Positions 20,985 to 33,188 of a stretch of DNA of 64,000 bases are shown here, one piece after another. The translations under genes were made by a program, and so were the position numbers. Below the pieces are notes generated by a model, which had not been told where the DNA came from, did no database searches, and saw only the letters and a program-made list of their open reading frames with translations. The stretch is from Blattamonas nauphoetae. Its lineage: Eukaryota > Preaxostyla > Oxymonadida. The stretch lies in the NCBI GenBank assembly GCA_033064195.1, contig JARBJD010000102.1, positions 160,375 to 224,374 of the forward strand, in the 5' to 3' direction. Within the stretch, counting starts at the first letter, position 1. Every line of letters starts with the position of its first letter.

Positions 20985-23900
20985 TTATAAGTCGATAGTG
21001 GTCACGACTGAGGATGCATAGATGAACATGGTTGGTGGGAGATCTTTGGAGAGTTCGCGGAGGATGGATGAGTAGGCGAGGGCATCTTCTTGGTTCTGTG
21101 CGTCCGTGAGTTTGTTTTCAGCGGTGGAGTGAAGTGTGGTCCTTGGCTGTGCTTCATCTTCGTCACTATCGTCTTCCGAGTCTTGGTCATCCCTTTCAGC
21201 CGACTGAGCGAGAACAGTTCCTTTCTTGACAGTTCGCAGATCAGCAGGAGTCTGTTTTGGAGCGAGTGCTGGTTGTGTCATCGCATAAATGCAGATCGAC
21301 ACTCCACCCTGCACAATGTCTGAACGAGAGAACGTCTTGATGACGCTGTTGTGCCCGCTGATCATGCCCATAATCGGAGTGTTCTCTGAAGATCCCTCGA
21401 GCGACGAGATGAACGGCATTTCTACGACGTCAGTGACTGTGGATGAGATTCGGAGCTCGGCGAGCAGGACTTCGAGACATGCTTTGGCCAAGTCTTTCCG
21501 ATCCTGCAGGTAGCTTTCGCGGACGAGAGCAGTCCCGGCTGTTTTATCGTTTCCTGTCGATCCAACAGTCTGATAAGGAAGGATGAGACGTACACGGAGC
21601 TTGTGAGATTTCCAGAGATTGCGGTGAGTGATGATGTGACCGAGAAGAACAGAGAAGGACGCAGACGGGGCGAATTCAATTGGGACATCTTGCATCGCAT
21701 CAGATTGGCCGATGTGTTTGTCCACTTTGCTGACACTTGACTGATGCTTGAAGAATCGAGAGAGGATTCCAAGAGCAGGAGAGTCCCCGCTTGCGTTGGA
21801 GACGGTGAATGGAGTTTCTTTTGTGTCTTTCAGAACGATCGAATCTGAAGGAAGCCAGACATCAATGAACTCGTGCTTCATCGGGATGAGAGGGGAGGAT
21901 GGATTGATGTCACTGCGAGGGCGGTACATGCCCCGAGCGCTGTTGTTTCGGTTGATGGGAGTGGTGTCCTGCTCACTCGGAGCGCTGAAGTCCTGTTCGA
22001 TGGGGAGGGAGTCTGGCTGGTCTGGAGCAAGGGTGCTGTCCATTCCACTCTGCGCGTGAGCATCACTATCTTCGACAATGCGCTTGTTGGTTCGGGCGAT
22101 TCCGTCGAAGTTGGGTGTGAAGAGGATGAAGTGGAATCCGGTCTGGACAGCGTCACAGAGAGTGAGGAAGAAGTCCTTCGCGTGTGGAAATTGAGCAGGG
22201 AAAACAAGACTGGAGAGTTGGGGTGTTGTGTTTGACTGTTTGATGCGATGGTTCGAGATGATCTGTCTTGTCTGCGAGAAGAGGGAGTTGGGCAGAGCGC
22301 GAGTGTTGATGCCTGTTTTGGGGTCGACGTCGGGAAGCTCGAAGATGACTGTGTTGGCGCGCATTCCTCCGATTCCTTGGGAGAGAAGAAGGGTCTGGAC
22401 GCCAGCTCGCAGAGACGGGGATGCAATGACAGTTGAGAAGGCTTTGAGGTCGTGCTGTTTGATGAAGGAATTCGTTGCTGTGTGGCGTTTCTTGACCTGC
22501 GTCATCAACATCGGTGTGATGCCGGTTGAGGTTGGAGCATCGGAATCAATTTGGGGAGCGGAGAGTGTGCTGCTTGGAAGGACGCTGCTGATGACGAGCA
22601 GGCCTCCCTTCTTCATTGAGTTGCAGATGCCGATCTCCGCGAGAGCAGACCGAGATGCCTTGTACAGCTTGCTTGGCAAAGTGAGAACGTCCTTTTCTTC
22701 AGTTTGATACGAGCTGCGCTTCTCCCGTGTCTCTTCGGCATCCAGGATTCGCGAATCCACAAAGTAGATGAAGTTTGGTCTCCAATACTTGATGTGGTTT
22801 CTGCCTCGCAGGCGAAGGAGCTGCTGGCGAGCGTGATGGAAGATGATCGACATGGAGAGCTGGCCCCATTCCGGGGTGCTTTTTCGGTGATAGAAGAAGA
22901 GAAGGAAGAGTACAACGAGGATGCAAGCGAGGGAGATTCCGGCAGTGGTGGGGCTGGCGAAGAGCATCAAAGTGATGGCGACGATGAATCCAGAGGCGGA
23001 GAAGAAGGAGTTGTTGTGACGGAAGAGGGAACGCCAGTTGGGGGCTCCGATGAGATTGTGGATGAGGGCAGCAATGTTCACTCCAGCACAGCCGAATTGG
23101 TGGAGGACAGCGAAGAAGGCAGCGGAAGCGTCAAGATCCCCGCAGAACGGGAAGATCAGGAGGAGGATGGACACCACAATGATTGTCGCAACTTCAGCAG
23201 CGATTGAATCGCTGGCAGGGAGGGCGCGTTTGATTGGAGCAGGGTCCACCAACGTCATGATGCTCTCCCCGCCAGTGTTGATTCCACTTGAGATGCCACT
23301 GTGCACTGTGGAACGTTGACTGGTCTGAGAGGACTTGACAATCGTTTCTGAGAACGGGAAGACGCGGTCTTGAGCAAGCGATTTGAGAATGCGGGCAGCG
23401 GTCAGGAACCACGTGATGCAGCCGTAGAAGCCGGAGATGAAGATGGCTGTGTGTACGATTGGAACAAATGTCGCTCGAGAGAAGAGGAAGTAATCCGACG
23501 TGAGAGAAGCTGGTGGGATTCGGAAGGCCATGACCAAACCAATCACGATCACTACGGTGAAGCCAGAAAGGAGAGCTGAGGTTGTCCCGAGTGGGATAGA
23601 TCGAATTGGCTTGGATAATTCCGAAACATGAGGAAGACTCACAAAAACAACCGAAAAAAGAGGAATGAGAAGCGCAGAGACTTGAGCAATTGTGAAATCG
23701 TGGCTGAGATGTGATTGAGAATTTTGTGAGAAAACTCGGAAGTCCCAGGGTTTCATTTCAATATTTACAGGTTTTCCAAAGATATTGTATCCACCATACG
23801 TTCCAGAAGGTCTGATCATGAGGAAGAAGAGGATAAATGTGGCAGCGAGAGCTGCTGCTCCGAAGAAGAACATGCGTGTTTTATACACGAACTTTCTTCC

Positions 23901-24723
23901 AAAGAGAAGGGTAATGTAGCACACGGCCAGAACAACAATTCGAATTCCCAGACAAAGGAAATAGAATGTCCCAGGCTCCAATGTTGAACGTGCTTCTCTC
24001 GTGAATGTGATGAGTGACATAAAGGCGTCTCCCATAGCGATGAGATTCATAGTTGAGGCTGTAGCAGCTTCGAGGAACGACACAATCCCAAATGTTCCTC
24101 CAATTTCGTAGCCTGAGGAGGGGAGAAATGATAAAGGTGAAGAAGAACGATATACCAAGTGTTCTTGAAAGAAGAAAGTACGCACTGGTTCCTTTCATCT
24201 GATTTAATGAAGAAAAAGAGAGAAATATAGACGAGTCGTGGAAATATGTGAGAAAACGACTTGCAAAAAGATACCTCCCCTGTTCCAATTATTTGGCTTG
24301 CCGACATGATTGTGAGCAGACCAGAAAGAAGAGCAAGCACTGCCATCAACGTAACAATCCAAAAACCTCCTTTTCCGAGAGCATATCTAAGACAAAAAAA
24401 GTGAAATAAGAATCATGTGATGTAAAATAGCACACGGAAATCTTTCGTAGAAAATAACATCTGGACAAGACATTGAGTTAATTCGGATGAGATACGCATT
24501 ATGAGAGAGAAAAATAACAAATACTTATGATTTTTTCGAAAACAATAACGAAGACTCCGCTGAAGAGCCCAATCAGTCGAGATGGAGATTTTTTTCCCGA
24601 AGAAGAGGACCCTGACAGATATGTCCCTTGGCGCGAAGACATTGTATCGACCAACGGATTATTGGACGTGATAGGTCGATCAACCCAATTGCCCTGATAC
24701 TGATTCCAGTCTGTTTTATTCAT
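20985..24723 (-). CDS. Cation-chloride cotransporter (SLC12 / APC superfamily)
   Basis: This family moves Cl- together with K+ and/or Na+ across the plasma membrane for volume control. The first exon starts at an ATG at 24723 (MNKTDWNQYQGNWVD), with SRLIGLFSGVFVIVF as the first membrane segment. Three short exons follow; GFWIVTLMAVLALLSGL and SASQIIGTGEV lie in them. The long last exon begins about 24110 at YEIGGTFGIVSFLEAA. It encodes further membrane helices (SALLIPLFSVVFVSLP, AIFISGFYGCITWFL, TAARILKSLAQDRVFP). It ends in a large hydrophilic C-terminal domain with conserved pieces (LRVRLILPYQTVGS, AELRISSTVTDVVEMPF, DLPPTMFIYASSVVTTIDL). The domain plan of about 12 helices plus a long cytoplasmic tail fits SLC12. 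Which ions are carried cannot be read by eye. The start is 66 bp from SEC24, divergent. Confidence 0.88.
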
Positions 24724-24789
24724 GCATCATTTGTCCATACTCTCTATCTTATTCGAATATTTGCATCTGTAGTATCTTGATATCCATTG
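24724..24789. promoter_or_regulatory. Candidate bidirectional promoter, SLC12 / SEC24
   Basis: Only 66 bases separate two divergent ATG codons, both supported by conserved first exons. No classical TATA or CAAT element is evident. Any core promoter must lie in this interval or in the first exons. Confidence 0.45.
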
Positions 24790-27483
24790 ATGCAATCATT
24801 AGATTCATTCTGGAACCAATTGGACCAATCATCTGGTCAGGGGCTCCCGCCACAACCAATTCCCCAGCAACCTCAATATCAACAACCTCAATTCACAACA
24901 CCGCCGCACATGACAGCTGAAATTTCACAACCAGGTAACTTTGGACAACCTCAACCGAGAGCACAACCTTCATCAATGGATCCGACGGATACCCTCTCTT
25001 CTCTCGATGCTATGAATCTTCCCATCTCAACACGTACAATCACGAAAACATCTGTCCTGATGCCATATGTGTTTTCTGATGAAGCACAGTCGACTCCAAG
25101 ATTTGTTCGACCAACTTCTCAGTACATCCCATACAAGAATGATGTCCACAAGGATTCAGGGTTTCCATTCGCTATCACAACACAACCATTCGCTAAGTTA
25201 GATGTAAACGAGGTTGCTTTTATTTATCCTTTCTTCACACACTGACATTTTTACAGAAACCAATCCCAATCGTTGTTCCAAATGGAGAACCGATCCGCTG
25301 TCGTAGATGTCTTGCATACATGTCTCCCAATGCAATTTTTTCAGGAGGAGGCCGCTCATACAATTGCCCAATCTGCGGAGTGAAGAATGAAGGTATCCCA
25401 TTTTCGTTAGATATGTCTCTCAGTTGATGATGCATATTTCTGTCAACTTGATGCAACTGGGAAGAGACTCGATTCAAATCAGCGTCCAGAACTTTCATCT
25501 GGCACAATCGATCTTACAGCCCCGCCTGCCATGTTTAGTGGGACAGCCCACGCTCCGACTCTCGTTTTTGCTGTGGACGTGACTCCTTCAGCTCTGAGAA
25601 GTGGGTTTACACAAGCTGCATGCGATGCCATTCAACTCTCTGTTAAGCGTTTGATTGAAGAAGGAACAGCTGATCTCAATCTTGCGCATGTTTCCATCAT
25701 CGCGTTTTCGTCAGTGATTGTTTTCTTTGACATCAACAGTGATGGTAGGGGTTATTCAGTGAACATCGTTCCAGATGCAGCGGACGTCTGCGCACCATCG
25801 AGCGGGATCTCACTCCCCACACTCGCCGTTGCTGGTACCACTCTCATCAAAATTGCGTCACAAATCCCTAAGCTGTTTTCTGTTGGCCCTTCATCGGGAA
25901 GTGGAGATATGGATTTTGATTTCGCCGCTGAAATGATCCAAACTCTCGTCCTCCCACAATTCACCACTGACGACTCCGCACTCTGTTCTGTGCTTCTCAG
26001 TGGGGCAGATATGATGGAACATTCCGGTGGAAAACTGATAGTCTTCACTGTCCACCCGCCTTCAATGAATATCGGTGTCCAACCAGCACAGGAACCACAG
26101 ACCCTCACAAACAGACTCGCAGGAACACAACCCAAATCTCAGCCTGTTTTCCCTCAAATTGTTCAAGAATGCGTCAAAAATAGTGTTTCTGTTGATTTCT
26201 TCATCGGTGGAAACAACGACTGCTCAACAGACACCCTCACCAACCTCTGCCAGAACACATTCGGCCGGATATACCTCTACCCACACTTCCTCCCGCAGAG
26301 CAGCGGAGACCCATTCTCCATCGCTCAGGACCTCTTTGCTCTGCTCTCCGCCAACTGGTATTTCGGATGTACGGTCAAGGTCAGAGTCAGCGAAGGAATC
26401 GAAGTGAAGTCGGCTGTTGGCCTCACACACGTCGCTGGAAGCAGTTCGGACGAGATCACAATCCCAGCGATATCAGAACACACGTCCCTCACCTTCGAGC
26501 TCGGATACTACGAGAACATCTCTGCCCAGCAGAAGAACGCGTACATCCAAATTGCCGTTCTGTACACCAACGCTCGGAAGGAGAGGTTTGTCCGGATACA
26601 CAATCTGACCCTCACTCTCACCACACACCCCGAGCATATCTTCAACTCGGCGGACGTCGCATCGGTTGTGATGTTCTCCTCTCGCAGGATCATCGAGAAC
26701 ATCTCCAAACAGCCGCCAGAGACCATCCGCAACAACGTCTTCGATGACATGTGCAAATGGGTGTCGTACTATCGAAAGAAGTGTGCCCACGGACAGGACA
26801 ACATCTTCCCCCTCCACCTCAAAGAGTACCCGTCGTACCTCCTCGCCCTCCTCAAAAGCCCTCTCCTCCGCCCGCCCTCCATCCTCCCCCAAGAGCGCTC
26901 ACTCTTCGCCCAGTTCATCCGCATCGCCTCACCGTCCCAACTCCTCCTCTCTCTTTACCCCCGCGTCTACCGCATTGACAACGCTGACCTTGTCAACGAG
27001 CATCGTGCCCTTCGAACGACTTGGGCCACGTTCAGCCGCGACGGGGCCTTCCTCATCGACGACGGAGAAGCAGTCCGGATCTGGTTCGGCGACTCAGTCG
27101 ACCAGAACATCCTCCTCTCCTTCGCTCAGGTCTGCTGCACTGAGCAGTTTGCGTCGGACATCAACAGCCTCTTCGACCCGCTGAAGATGAAGCGTGTTCC
27201 TGTATTCACGTCCGAGGAGCTCCAATCAGTCAGCGAACCCGTCCGCTCCACACTCCTCCTCATCAACAGACTGAACTCGTTCCCAGGCTCCGTTCCCCGC
27301 TCTCCGGAGTTCGTCCACCAAACCCACAACCAGCCACTTCCTCAACACCCGTCTCCACAGCACTTCCAAACACAACTCCGCTACACACGAATGAAGGACG
27401 AGATGACCGAGGACCAGACTTACGACCAACCTGCGTCTGCCATGTTTATCGAAAAGATTAGGAGGACCGTCACTGGACAGTAG
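24790..27483 (+). CDS. SEC24: SEC24, COPII cargo-binding coat protein
   Basis: Sec24 binds cargo in the inner COPII coat. The ATG at 24790 starts a Gln/Pro-rich N-terminus (QQPQYQQPQ), usual for Sec24. An intron (about 25213-25256) leads to the zinc-finger: IRCRRCLAYMSP and YNCPICGVKNE, two CxxC pairs. A 31-nt intron then joins to VDDAYFCQLDATGKRLD. RPELSSGTIDL and PTLVFAVDVTPSALRSG open the trunk/vWA domain. Beta-sandwich, helical and gelsolin parts follow to the TAG at 27483 (FLIDDGEAVRIWFGDSVDQ is the gelsolin-like piece). The total of about 870 residues is normal. A small extension after the gelsolin domain contains Met/Thr/Glu-rich sequence. This is the clear SEC24 of the window, in contrast to the divergent relative at 6.1-8.8 kb. 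Confidence 0.93.
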
Positions 27484-27606
27484 AGTGAGTATCGAACTGT
27501 CCATCGCGTTCTAGCCGAGTTCAATTCACTTCTCATCGACGATCATCATTCTGAGTGTTTTTCCAATGGACTGTGAAAATAAGAATATTTGAGATGAAAA
27601 TAAGAG

Positions 27607-29380
27607 TCACTCATCAACCTCAAACTGAGATTCAATCCGCTGAAGATGTGTGATTTTCCGGAGAAGATCCTTCTTCCCATTTTCCAGTCCTTCCCTTTCC
27701 AACCTCCACCGCCTTCGAAGTTCGCTGTCTTTTCGTTCAAACGAGTCACGCTCAGATTCCACTCGCTCGATCCGGCGCTGGAGAACATTGACTGTGTGTG
27801 ATTGGTGCTCCTCTTCGATCTGTTTGATGATTTGTGAAGTTTCCTCGATTTCTTGCTTCAAGTCGATGACACGGAGTCTGGTCTCTTCGTCGAATGCGTC
27901 TGTGAGGTCGCTCGCTTGTTGGGCAAGTTCTGATTGTAGAGATGAAATTTGGGTTTCGAAACGGAACGATGATTCTCTGAGCAACTCTCTTTGTTCGATC
28001 AAGACCCGTTGCCGAATTTGAAAATCTAGACGGCTTGAGAGATAATCTTGTAAAAATATCATTCGAATAGAATCAATATACCGTAAGTGATTTGGAGGAG
28101 ATGTTGTCTGGCCTCATTTTCTTGATCGATTGCCTGATGAAGCTCACGATGATGATGATGCGTTTTGTGTTCCAATTCGTCAGCCAATCTCTGCCGCTGA
28201 TCAAGAAGAGCTAAAACTTGAACTTCAAAAACATGAAGCTGGTGAAATTCAAGTACAATGATCGGGAATTGGTGAATGAGACCTTTTCTTTTCTCTCTTC
28301 TTCCAACTTGGCAATGGTGTCCATTAAGTCGTCATAATTGTTATCATCATCGAAGAGATGTGTTCTCCGTTCCTTTGCTGGAACAAAAACAGGTGTGTTC
28401 CCAGTATGTGGAGTGCTTGGGAGACGTTTTGTCGTTGATGGTGAATTTCTCGAATTTGAAGAAATTCTTCTGACAGTGGATGGTGTAATACGATGTGAAG
28501 GTGAAGTTTGGGCACGTGCAGCTGTTCCTGGAGTTTTTATTTGTTTTTGGGAAGAAGGAGTGAAATCGGATTCCCGTTTTGGAGTTTGAACTGAATCCAA
28601 GTTCTGGTCTTGAATTTGATGAAATGTTTCAACCGGATGCGTTGTCTCTCGTATGTGCCTTGGTGTGAGTCGACGCGATGACTTTGGAGTGTGTGATTCT
28701 TCTTGTTTTTTTTGTTCTCGGAATCCTGGAGATGCCCTGCTTGGTGTAGGATATCCTGGACGTAACTGACCATCTGCACCCATCCGGGGCCGATTTGGGA
28801 GAGATTTAACGTAGGATTGTTTGAGAAATGGCTCGTCAAGATCTATCTCCTCAGCACGGGTTCTATTTCTGAATATTTCTCCCACAGGCTTCCCTAGGAG
28901 AGATAAAACAACATATATTCTCGAATACCAGTTTGATCAATCGAATTTGTCACTTCTAACAATTTGGTCAATTTGTTTCGATTCTCCATCATTTTTCCTG
29001 TGTAAATCTCTCATGGACAAAAAAGTTTGACAAACCTTTGAGATGAAAGGAATCTCCCTCAGTTTCTATGAGAGACTTGTGTTCTTCAAGCTGGCTTAGC
29101 TTAAAATTATTCATTTCATGAATTGTTGTTGCGATGTCGTGTTCATCATCAATTGCTTCAATCTCCTGCTCATACTGTTCATTGAGAACTCGCTTAATGG
29201 ATTCAAATCGCATTAAGAAGACAGCCCTTTCTTGTTCGAAATCGACTGGATTGTGATTGTTGAATAGTTTGAATGTTTCCAATGAGGAAAGATTTGAAAA
29301 TGGAACAATTAGAACTACACACTTAAACGACTTCGGAGATGTTGTATATGTGATACAGAGTATGGATGATCATCCATCAT
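27607..29380 (-). CDS. Coiled-coil protein of unknown function with a basic disordered middle (multi-exon)
   Basis: The ATG at 29380 (MMDDHPYSVSHIQHL) is joined by an intron (about 29319-29244) to DFEQERAVFLMRFESIKRVL, a heptad-rich helix. A small exon follows (MMENRNKLTKLLEV), then a large Ser/Thr/Pro/Arg-rich exon with many SP/TP sites (GEIFRNRTRAEEIDLDEPFL). Two further coiled-coil exons end in ITHLQRIESQFEVDE and a TAG at 27607. All joins are in phase, and splicing removes stops each time. Coiled coil, disordered basic middle and a final coiled coil of about 480-500 residues is a layout common among centrosomal/basal-body and microtubule-associated proteins. No family can be named. It converges with SEC24 (about 120 bp). 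Confidence 0.65.
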
Positions 29381-29561
29381 CAAATTAAAAAAATGATGTG
29401 TTGATCTTATTAATCTTCAGAGCACCTTTCAGGATATTTTTGACAGAAAGATGAGATATAGCAATTACAAGAGATTGGATATAGATAGAACAACAAAATG
29501 GTGGATTGCTTGAATGAAAATCCAATCTCGTTAAAAGCTTGAAATGTGGGTGTCATGGGTA

Positions 29562-30714
29562 TTATTGGGGCGATTCATAACCAACTGTCAAATCTGTGAG
29601 ATCGGGAAGTGTTTCTTGTGTTGTGTTTTGGGACGATATTGGAGGGGAGGTATACGGATGGTTTTGATGAGAGATTAATGGAGAACTAGTAGAAATAGAA
29701 CCTTGAAGATAACTAGGGAGAGGTGTGGTTAGTTGTTTGGGTTGTGGAGGTCTAATATCTCGGTGATGATGGAATTCAGTCTTGAATGGGCTAGATGGGA
29801 TGGCGTTTCGTTCTGGGAATAAAGAGGTTGAGGCTCGAAAAAACTCATTGGGTGCCGAATGTGGAGCAGAGTTGTATCTCATGTTTACCTGAAAGCAGTC
29901 TTCATTCCGTGGTTTAATTGGAGGAATTCTCTTCTTTTTCTGCTTTAGTTCCTGGTGAACATTTAGGACTTGAACAAGTTGTACGTGGCGGCGATTCTCT
30001 AATTCGGTCAAGTGAAGGGTTTGTATTTCTACCATTTTCGGTCTTCGTGGTTGAATGCCGAGAAGATTGATTAAGTGTTCAGAACCGTTCATAATATGCA
30101 CGATAACTTGCTCATTTGATTTATCAAGGACGAAGAATGACACTGTGAGAACAAATGAATCATATATTTGATGAGAGAATGCTGGAGGTTTGTTGACTTG
30201 AGTTTTGCTCAGATATCCTGTCACAGAAACTGGATACTTCGTCCAGAGTTGAGCGGAAAGTTCCTTAAGGATTTTTGGAATATGTGGTCCAAATGCATCC
30301 GCGAGATGGTAGATGGTGAGATTTTTGTTGATCGGGTACTGTTTGGGATCGTGACAGTGATGAAGAATAACACAAGAGTTGACTTGATCTAAAATAGAAA
30401 ATATGGAGATAAGATTGTCTCAGACCAAAATCATGCAAGAGTCCCACAACTTTGCATGTTGAACTTTGGAGGGTTCGATGATATTGCTCTGCTTCCTCAG
30501 GGTTAGGAAAAGCAAGCGAGAATGAGAGAGAACCAAGCTGACGAGTAGGTTTTGGTTGAAACAATATTCTAGAATCGATGAGTTGAGGGTTTGTGCCTTC
30601 CCATTCAACACACGTTGGGTCCTTATATAGTGCGTTGAATGAGGTTCTCAGATAATCAGACGAGATCGGGACGTCTTTAATGTAATCAGCGAATGTGAAG
30701 GACCTGTGAATCAT
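29562..30714 (-). CDS. Unrecognised two-exon protein with a low-complexity C-terminus
   Basis: Starts at an ATG at 30714 (MIHRSFTFADYIKDV). The first exon of about 100 residues ends VVGLLHDF, and a short intron (about 30427-30391) restores the frame into DQVNSCVILHHCHDPKQYP. A globular-looking alpha/beta region follows (LADAFGPHIPKILKELSAQL, YDSFVLTVSFFVLD, IVHIMNGSEHLINLL). The last 130 residues are Ser/Pro/Gln-rich and probably disordered, ending GYESPQ and a TAA at 29562. About 355 residues in total. I recognise no family, and there is no signal peptide or membrane segment. Its start lies 116 bp downstream of the DDRGK1 gene on the same strand. Confidence 0.6.
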
Positions 30715-30830
30715 CTTCAGGTCGATCGACCCGTCAAATTATTTTGAGAAGGAACATGAATCAAAACAGAAAAGGAGTGAAATGATTATCACAGAAAAGA
30801 TTGGAAATATCAAAATTAAAACATAATAAC

Positions 30831-31957
30831 TCAATCATCATCGATATCTTCATCTTCATTTTTCATTTCACTCCTTTCCTTTTGTCTCTCCTGTTCGATC
30901 TTTTCTCCAAGCATACGGTTGATAAACACAGTCAAATCTGCGATCGACACCCTCCCTCGCCTTTTTACTTCTTTTGCAATATCCTTCAGCTCATCCACAC
31001 TGATGTAGAAGAACCGTCCTCTGTCGTCAAGAACACCAGGAAGAGTGCCCATCTCCTGCAAAGACTGAATGCGATTGAGTGCCTCGGGTGTAGTCAGACC
31101 AAATTCTGTTGCTACACTTTCCATTGACACCATTCGCTTCCGTTTGATGAAGTCGACAAATTGAGTGACGATTCCTGATGACATTCCTGCACCAGATGAA
31201 TCGGGGGCATCAAAATCCTCTTCAATGAGTGTGATAAACTGTTTGCTTTTTTCATACTCACGTTGTTCGCGTTCTCTCTCCTCTCGAATTCGCCGTTGTC
31301 TTTCTTCTTCTTTTCGTTTTTCTTCCTCTTGGATCCTTCGCCGCTCTTCATCCTCTGCTTCAATTTGTTCCTGCCGAAGTCTTTTTTGTTCCTCAATCAT
31401 AGCTCTTCGTTCGGCAGCATCCTGTTGTTTCTGTTGTTTTTGCTCCATCTTCTTGATCTTTTTGGCACCAATTCGTTGACCTTGATTTGGTCTTTGAACA
31501 GGCTCTTCAATGTGTTCGTCGGAGTCGGAATGATCCTGTTCATCATGGACATGCGGCCGCTGGACACGAGCACCTCTTCTACCACCAGGTCCTCGACGAG
31601 CACCCTCATTTCTTCCTTCCATTATCATCTCAGCAATTTGTGTCTCTTGTTCGATTTGATGACGAGTCTTTTTCTTTCGTTGCTTTTTTGGCTTTTTTTG
31701 TTCAGGTTGTTCGCTTTGTGAAGATGAATCCACACTACGTCGATCAGAATCAGACTTTAAAGGAATACAGAAACAGTATGATGGACAATCAGGAGACAAT
31801 CGTCAGAACGACGCGGTTGAATAACGAATTGATGAAGACAAAAGATGAAAATAGTGTGCATAAGCACTGTGACAAAAACCTCATCGTCATCACTGTCTTT
31901 CGTGGTGTTCCTTTTTCGGCAGGTGATGAACGCAATAATTGCGTCAAAGAAACCCAT
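30831..31957 (-). CDS. DDRGK1: DDRGK1/UFBP1 homologue, UFM1-pathway ER adaptor
   Basis: In other eukaryotes DDRGK1 (UFBP1) works with UFL1 and CDK5RAP3 to attach UFM1 to ER-bound ribosomes. The sequence has a long Lys/Arg/Glu-rich helix (DAAERRAMIEEQKRLRQEQ, EEERQRRIREERERE). The conserved winged-helix/PCI-like block follows: FVDFIKRKRMVSMESVATEF, GLTTPEALNRIQSL, LPGVLDDRGRFFYISVDEL, VSIADLTVFINRML. It ends in an acidic tail at 30831. The likely start is an ATG at 31957 (MGFFDAIIAFITCRKR). A 5' splice site after the acidic DSDDDE joins in phase to SDSDRRSVDSSSQ. This leaves only about 11-13 hydrophobic residues at the N-terminus, short for the family's ER anchor. Reading through the intron would add a hydrophobic stretch but then meets a stop. 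Confidence 0.85.
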
Positions 31958-32156
31958 GATATTGATTAAGGGATCCTGTCAGACTCCTCTCGACAAATAA
32001 GGTGTAGATTCAGTTCGGTAAGAAAATATCGAGCACAACAATATATATTGACAGATTTTTTATTCAAATTTGACAAGTTTTCAGAGGACGACGAGGATCG
32101 ATACCCATTCTTTTCTGTCTTTTTTCCCAAGATATGGGCACGTTAGATCTAAGGAA
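31958..32156. promoter_or_regulatory. Divergent promoter region, DDRGK1 / GAPDH
   Basis: About 200 bp between two divergent ATG codons. A T-rich stretch ending TTTTCAG just before 32080 could be the end of a GAPDH leader intron, or it may only be a pyrimidine-rich promoter. GAPDH is usually highly expressed, so this is a good place to look for a strong core promoter. Confidence 0.4.
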
Positions 32157-33188
32157 ATGTCAATCCGTGTCGCTATCAATGGCTTTGGCCGTATCGGTCG
32201 TCTGGTCTTCAGAATCATGCGCAGAAACCCAGAAGTCTTCAACATCGTCGCCATCCACGATTTGGCTGACGGGAAAGCCCTCGCTCATCTCCTGAAATGG
32301 GATTCTGTTTTCAGACAACACAACGAGCCAGTCAGCTTTGCTGATGGAAAAATCAAGTGCGGAAATGATGAAATCATCTGCCTCTCTGAACGCTGTGGAC
32401 CAAAAGACCTCCCATGGAAGGAAATGAACATCGATGTTGTGATCGAATCGACCGGAATTTTCAAGAGCCATGCTAAGGACGGCAAGGACGGATATGATGG
32501 CCACATCGCTGCCGGTGCAAAGAAGGTTATCATCACTGTCCCAACCTCTGATGAGTGCGATGCTACCATTGTGATGGGTGTCAATGACTCTCAACTCAAG
32601 GACGAGCACACAAGCATTTCCAACGCCTCCTGCACAACCAACTGCCTGGCTCCCCTTGCCAAGGTTCTCAATGACGAATTCGGTATCGTTCGTGGTTTGA
32701 TGACCACAGTCCACGCCTACACAAATGATCAACGCATTTGTGATATGATTCACTCCGACCTCCGCCGTGCCCGCCACGCCGCCATGAGCATCATCCCAAC
32801 CACCACCGGAGCTGCCAAGGCCGTCGGAAAGGTCATCCCTGCCCTTAACGGCAAACTCCATGGATATGCCCTCCGTGTCCCAACTCCAACCGGATCTGTT
32901 GTTGATCTGACTTTCATCAGCGAGAAGCCAGCCACCAAGGAAACCATCAACGCTGCTGTCAAGAAAGCCGCCGAGGGTCCAGCTAAGCACATCATTGAGT
33001 ACCAAACTGAACCCATCGTTTCCATGGATATCGTCGGAAACGATCACTCCTGCATTTTTGACTCCGAGTGCACCATTGTCCTCGACAACCTTGTTAAAGT
33101 TGTTGCATGGTACGATAACGAATGGGGCTACTCCTGCCGCGTGTGCGACCTCTGCGCTCGCTGCATGCACAAGGAACTTAAGCACTAA
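32157..33188 (+). CDS. GAPDH: Glyceraldehyde-3-phosphate dehydrogenase (class I, single exon, 343 aa)
   Basis: Glycolytic oxidation and phosphorylation of glyceraldehyde-3-phosphate with NAD+. The NAD-binding N-terminus INGFGRIGRLVFR is intact. The catalytic cysteine lies in SNASCTTNCLAPLAKV, the histidine region is present, and VVAWYDNEWGYSCRVCDL is the conserved C-terminal motif. The ATG at 32157 gives the normal MSIRVAINGFG start; an upstream frame extension begins without an ATG and is rejected. Length is normal. Codon use is strongly biased toward C-ending codons compared with its neighbours, in keeping with high expression, and the antisense strand is open throughout as a result. I see no targeting peptide, so it is expected in the cytosol. 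Confidence 0.97.
   Translation: MSIRVAINGFGRIGRLVFRIMRRNPEVFNIVAIHDLADGKALAHLLKWDSVFRQHNEPVSFADGKIKCGNDEIICLSERCGPKDLPWKEMNIDVVIESTGIFKSHAKDGKDGYDGHIAAGAKKVIITVPTSDECDATIVMGVNDSQLKDEHTSISNASCTTNCLAPLAKVLNDEFGIVRGLMTTVHAYTNDQRICDMIHSDLRRARHAAMSIIPTTTGAAKAVGKVIPALNGKLHGYALRVPTPTGSVVDLTFISEKPATKETINAAVKKAAEGPAKHIIEYQTEPIVSMDIVGNDHSCIFDSECTIVLDNLVKVVAWYDNEWGYSCRVCDLCARCMHKELKH

Noticed and set aside
32070-32156. Upstream extension of GAPDH that could look like a targeting peptide
   Set aside because: It begins without an ATG. The ATG at 32157 gives the standard GAPDH N-terminus.
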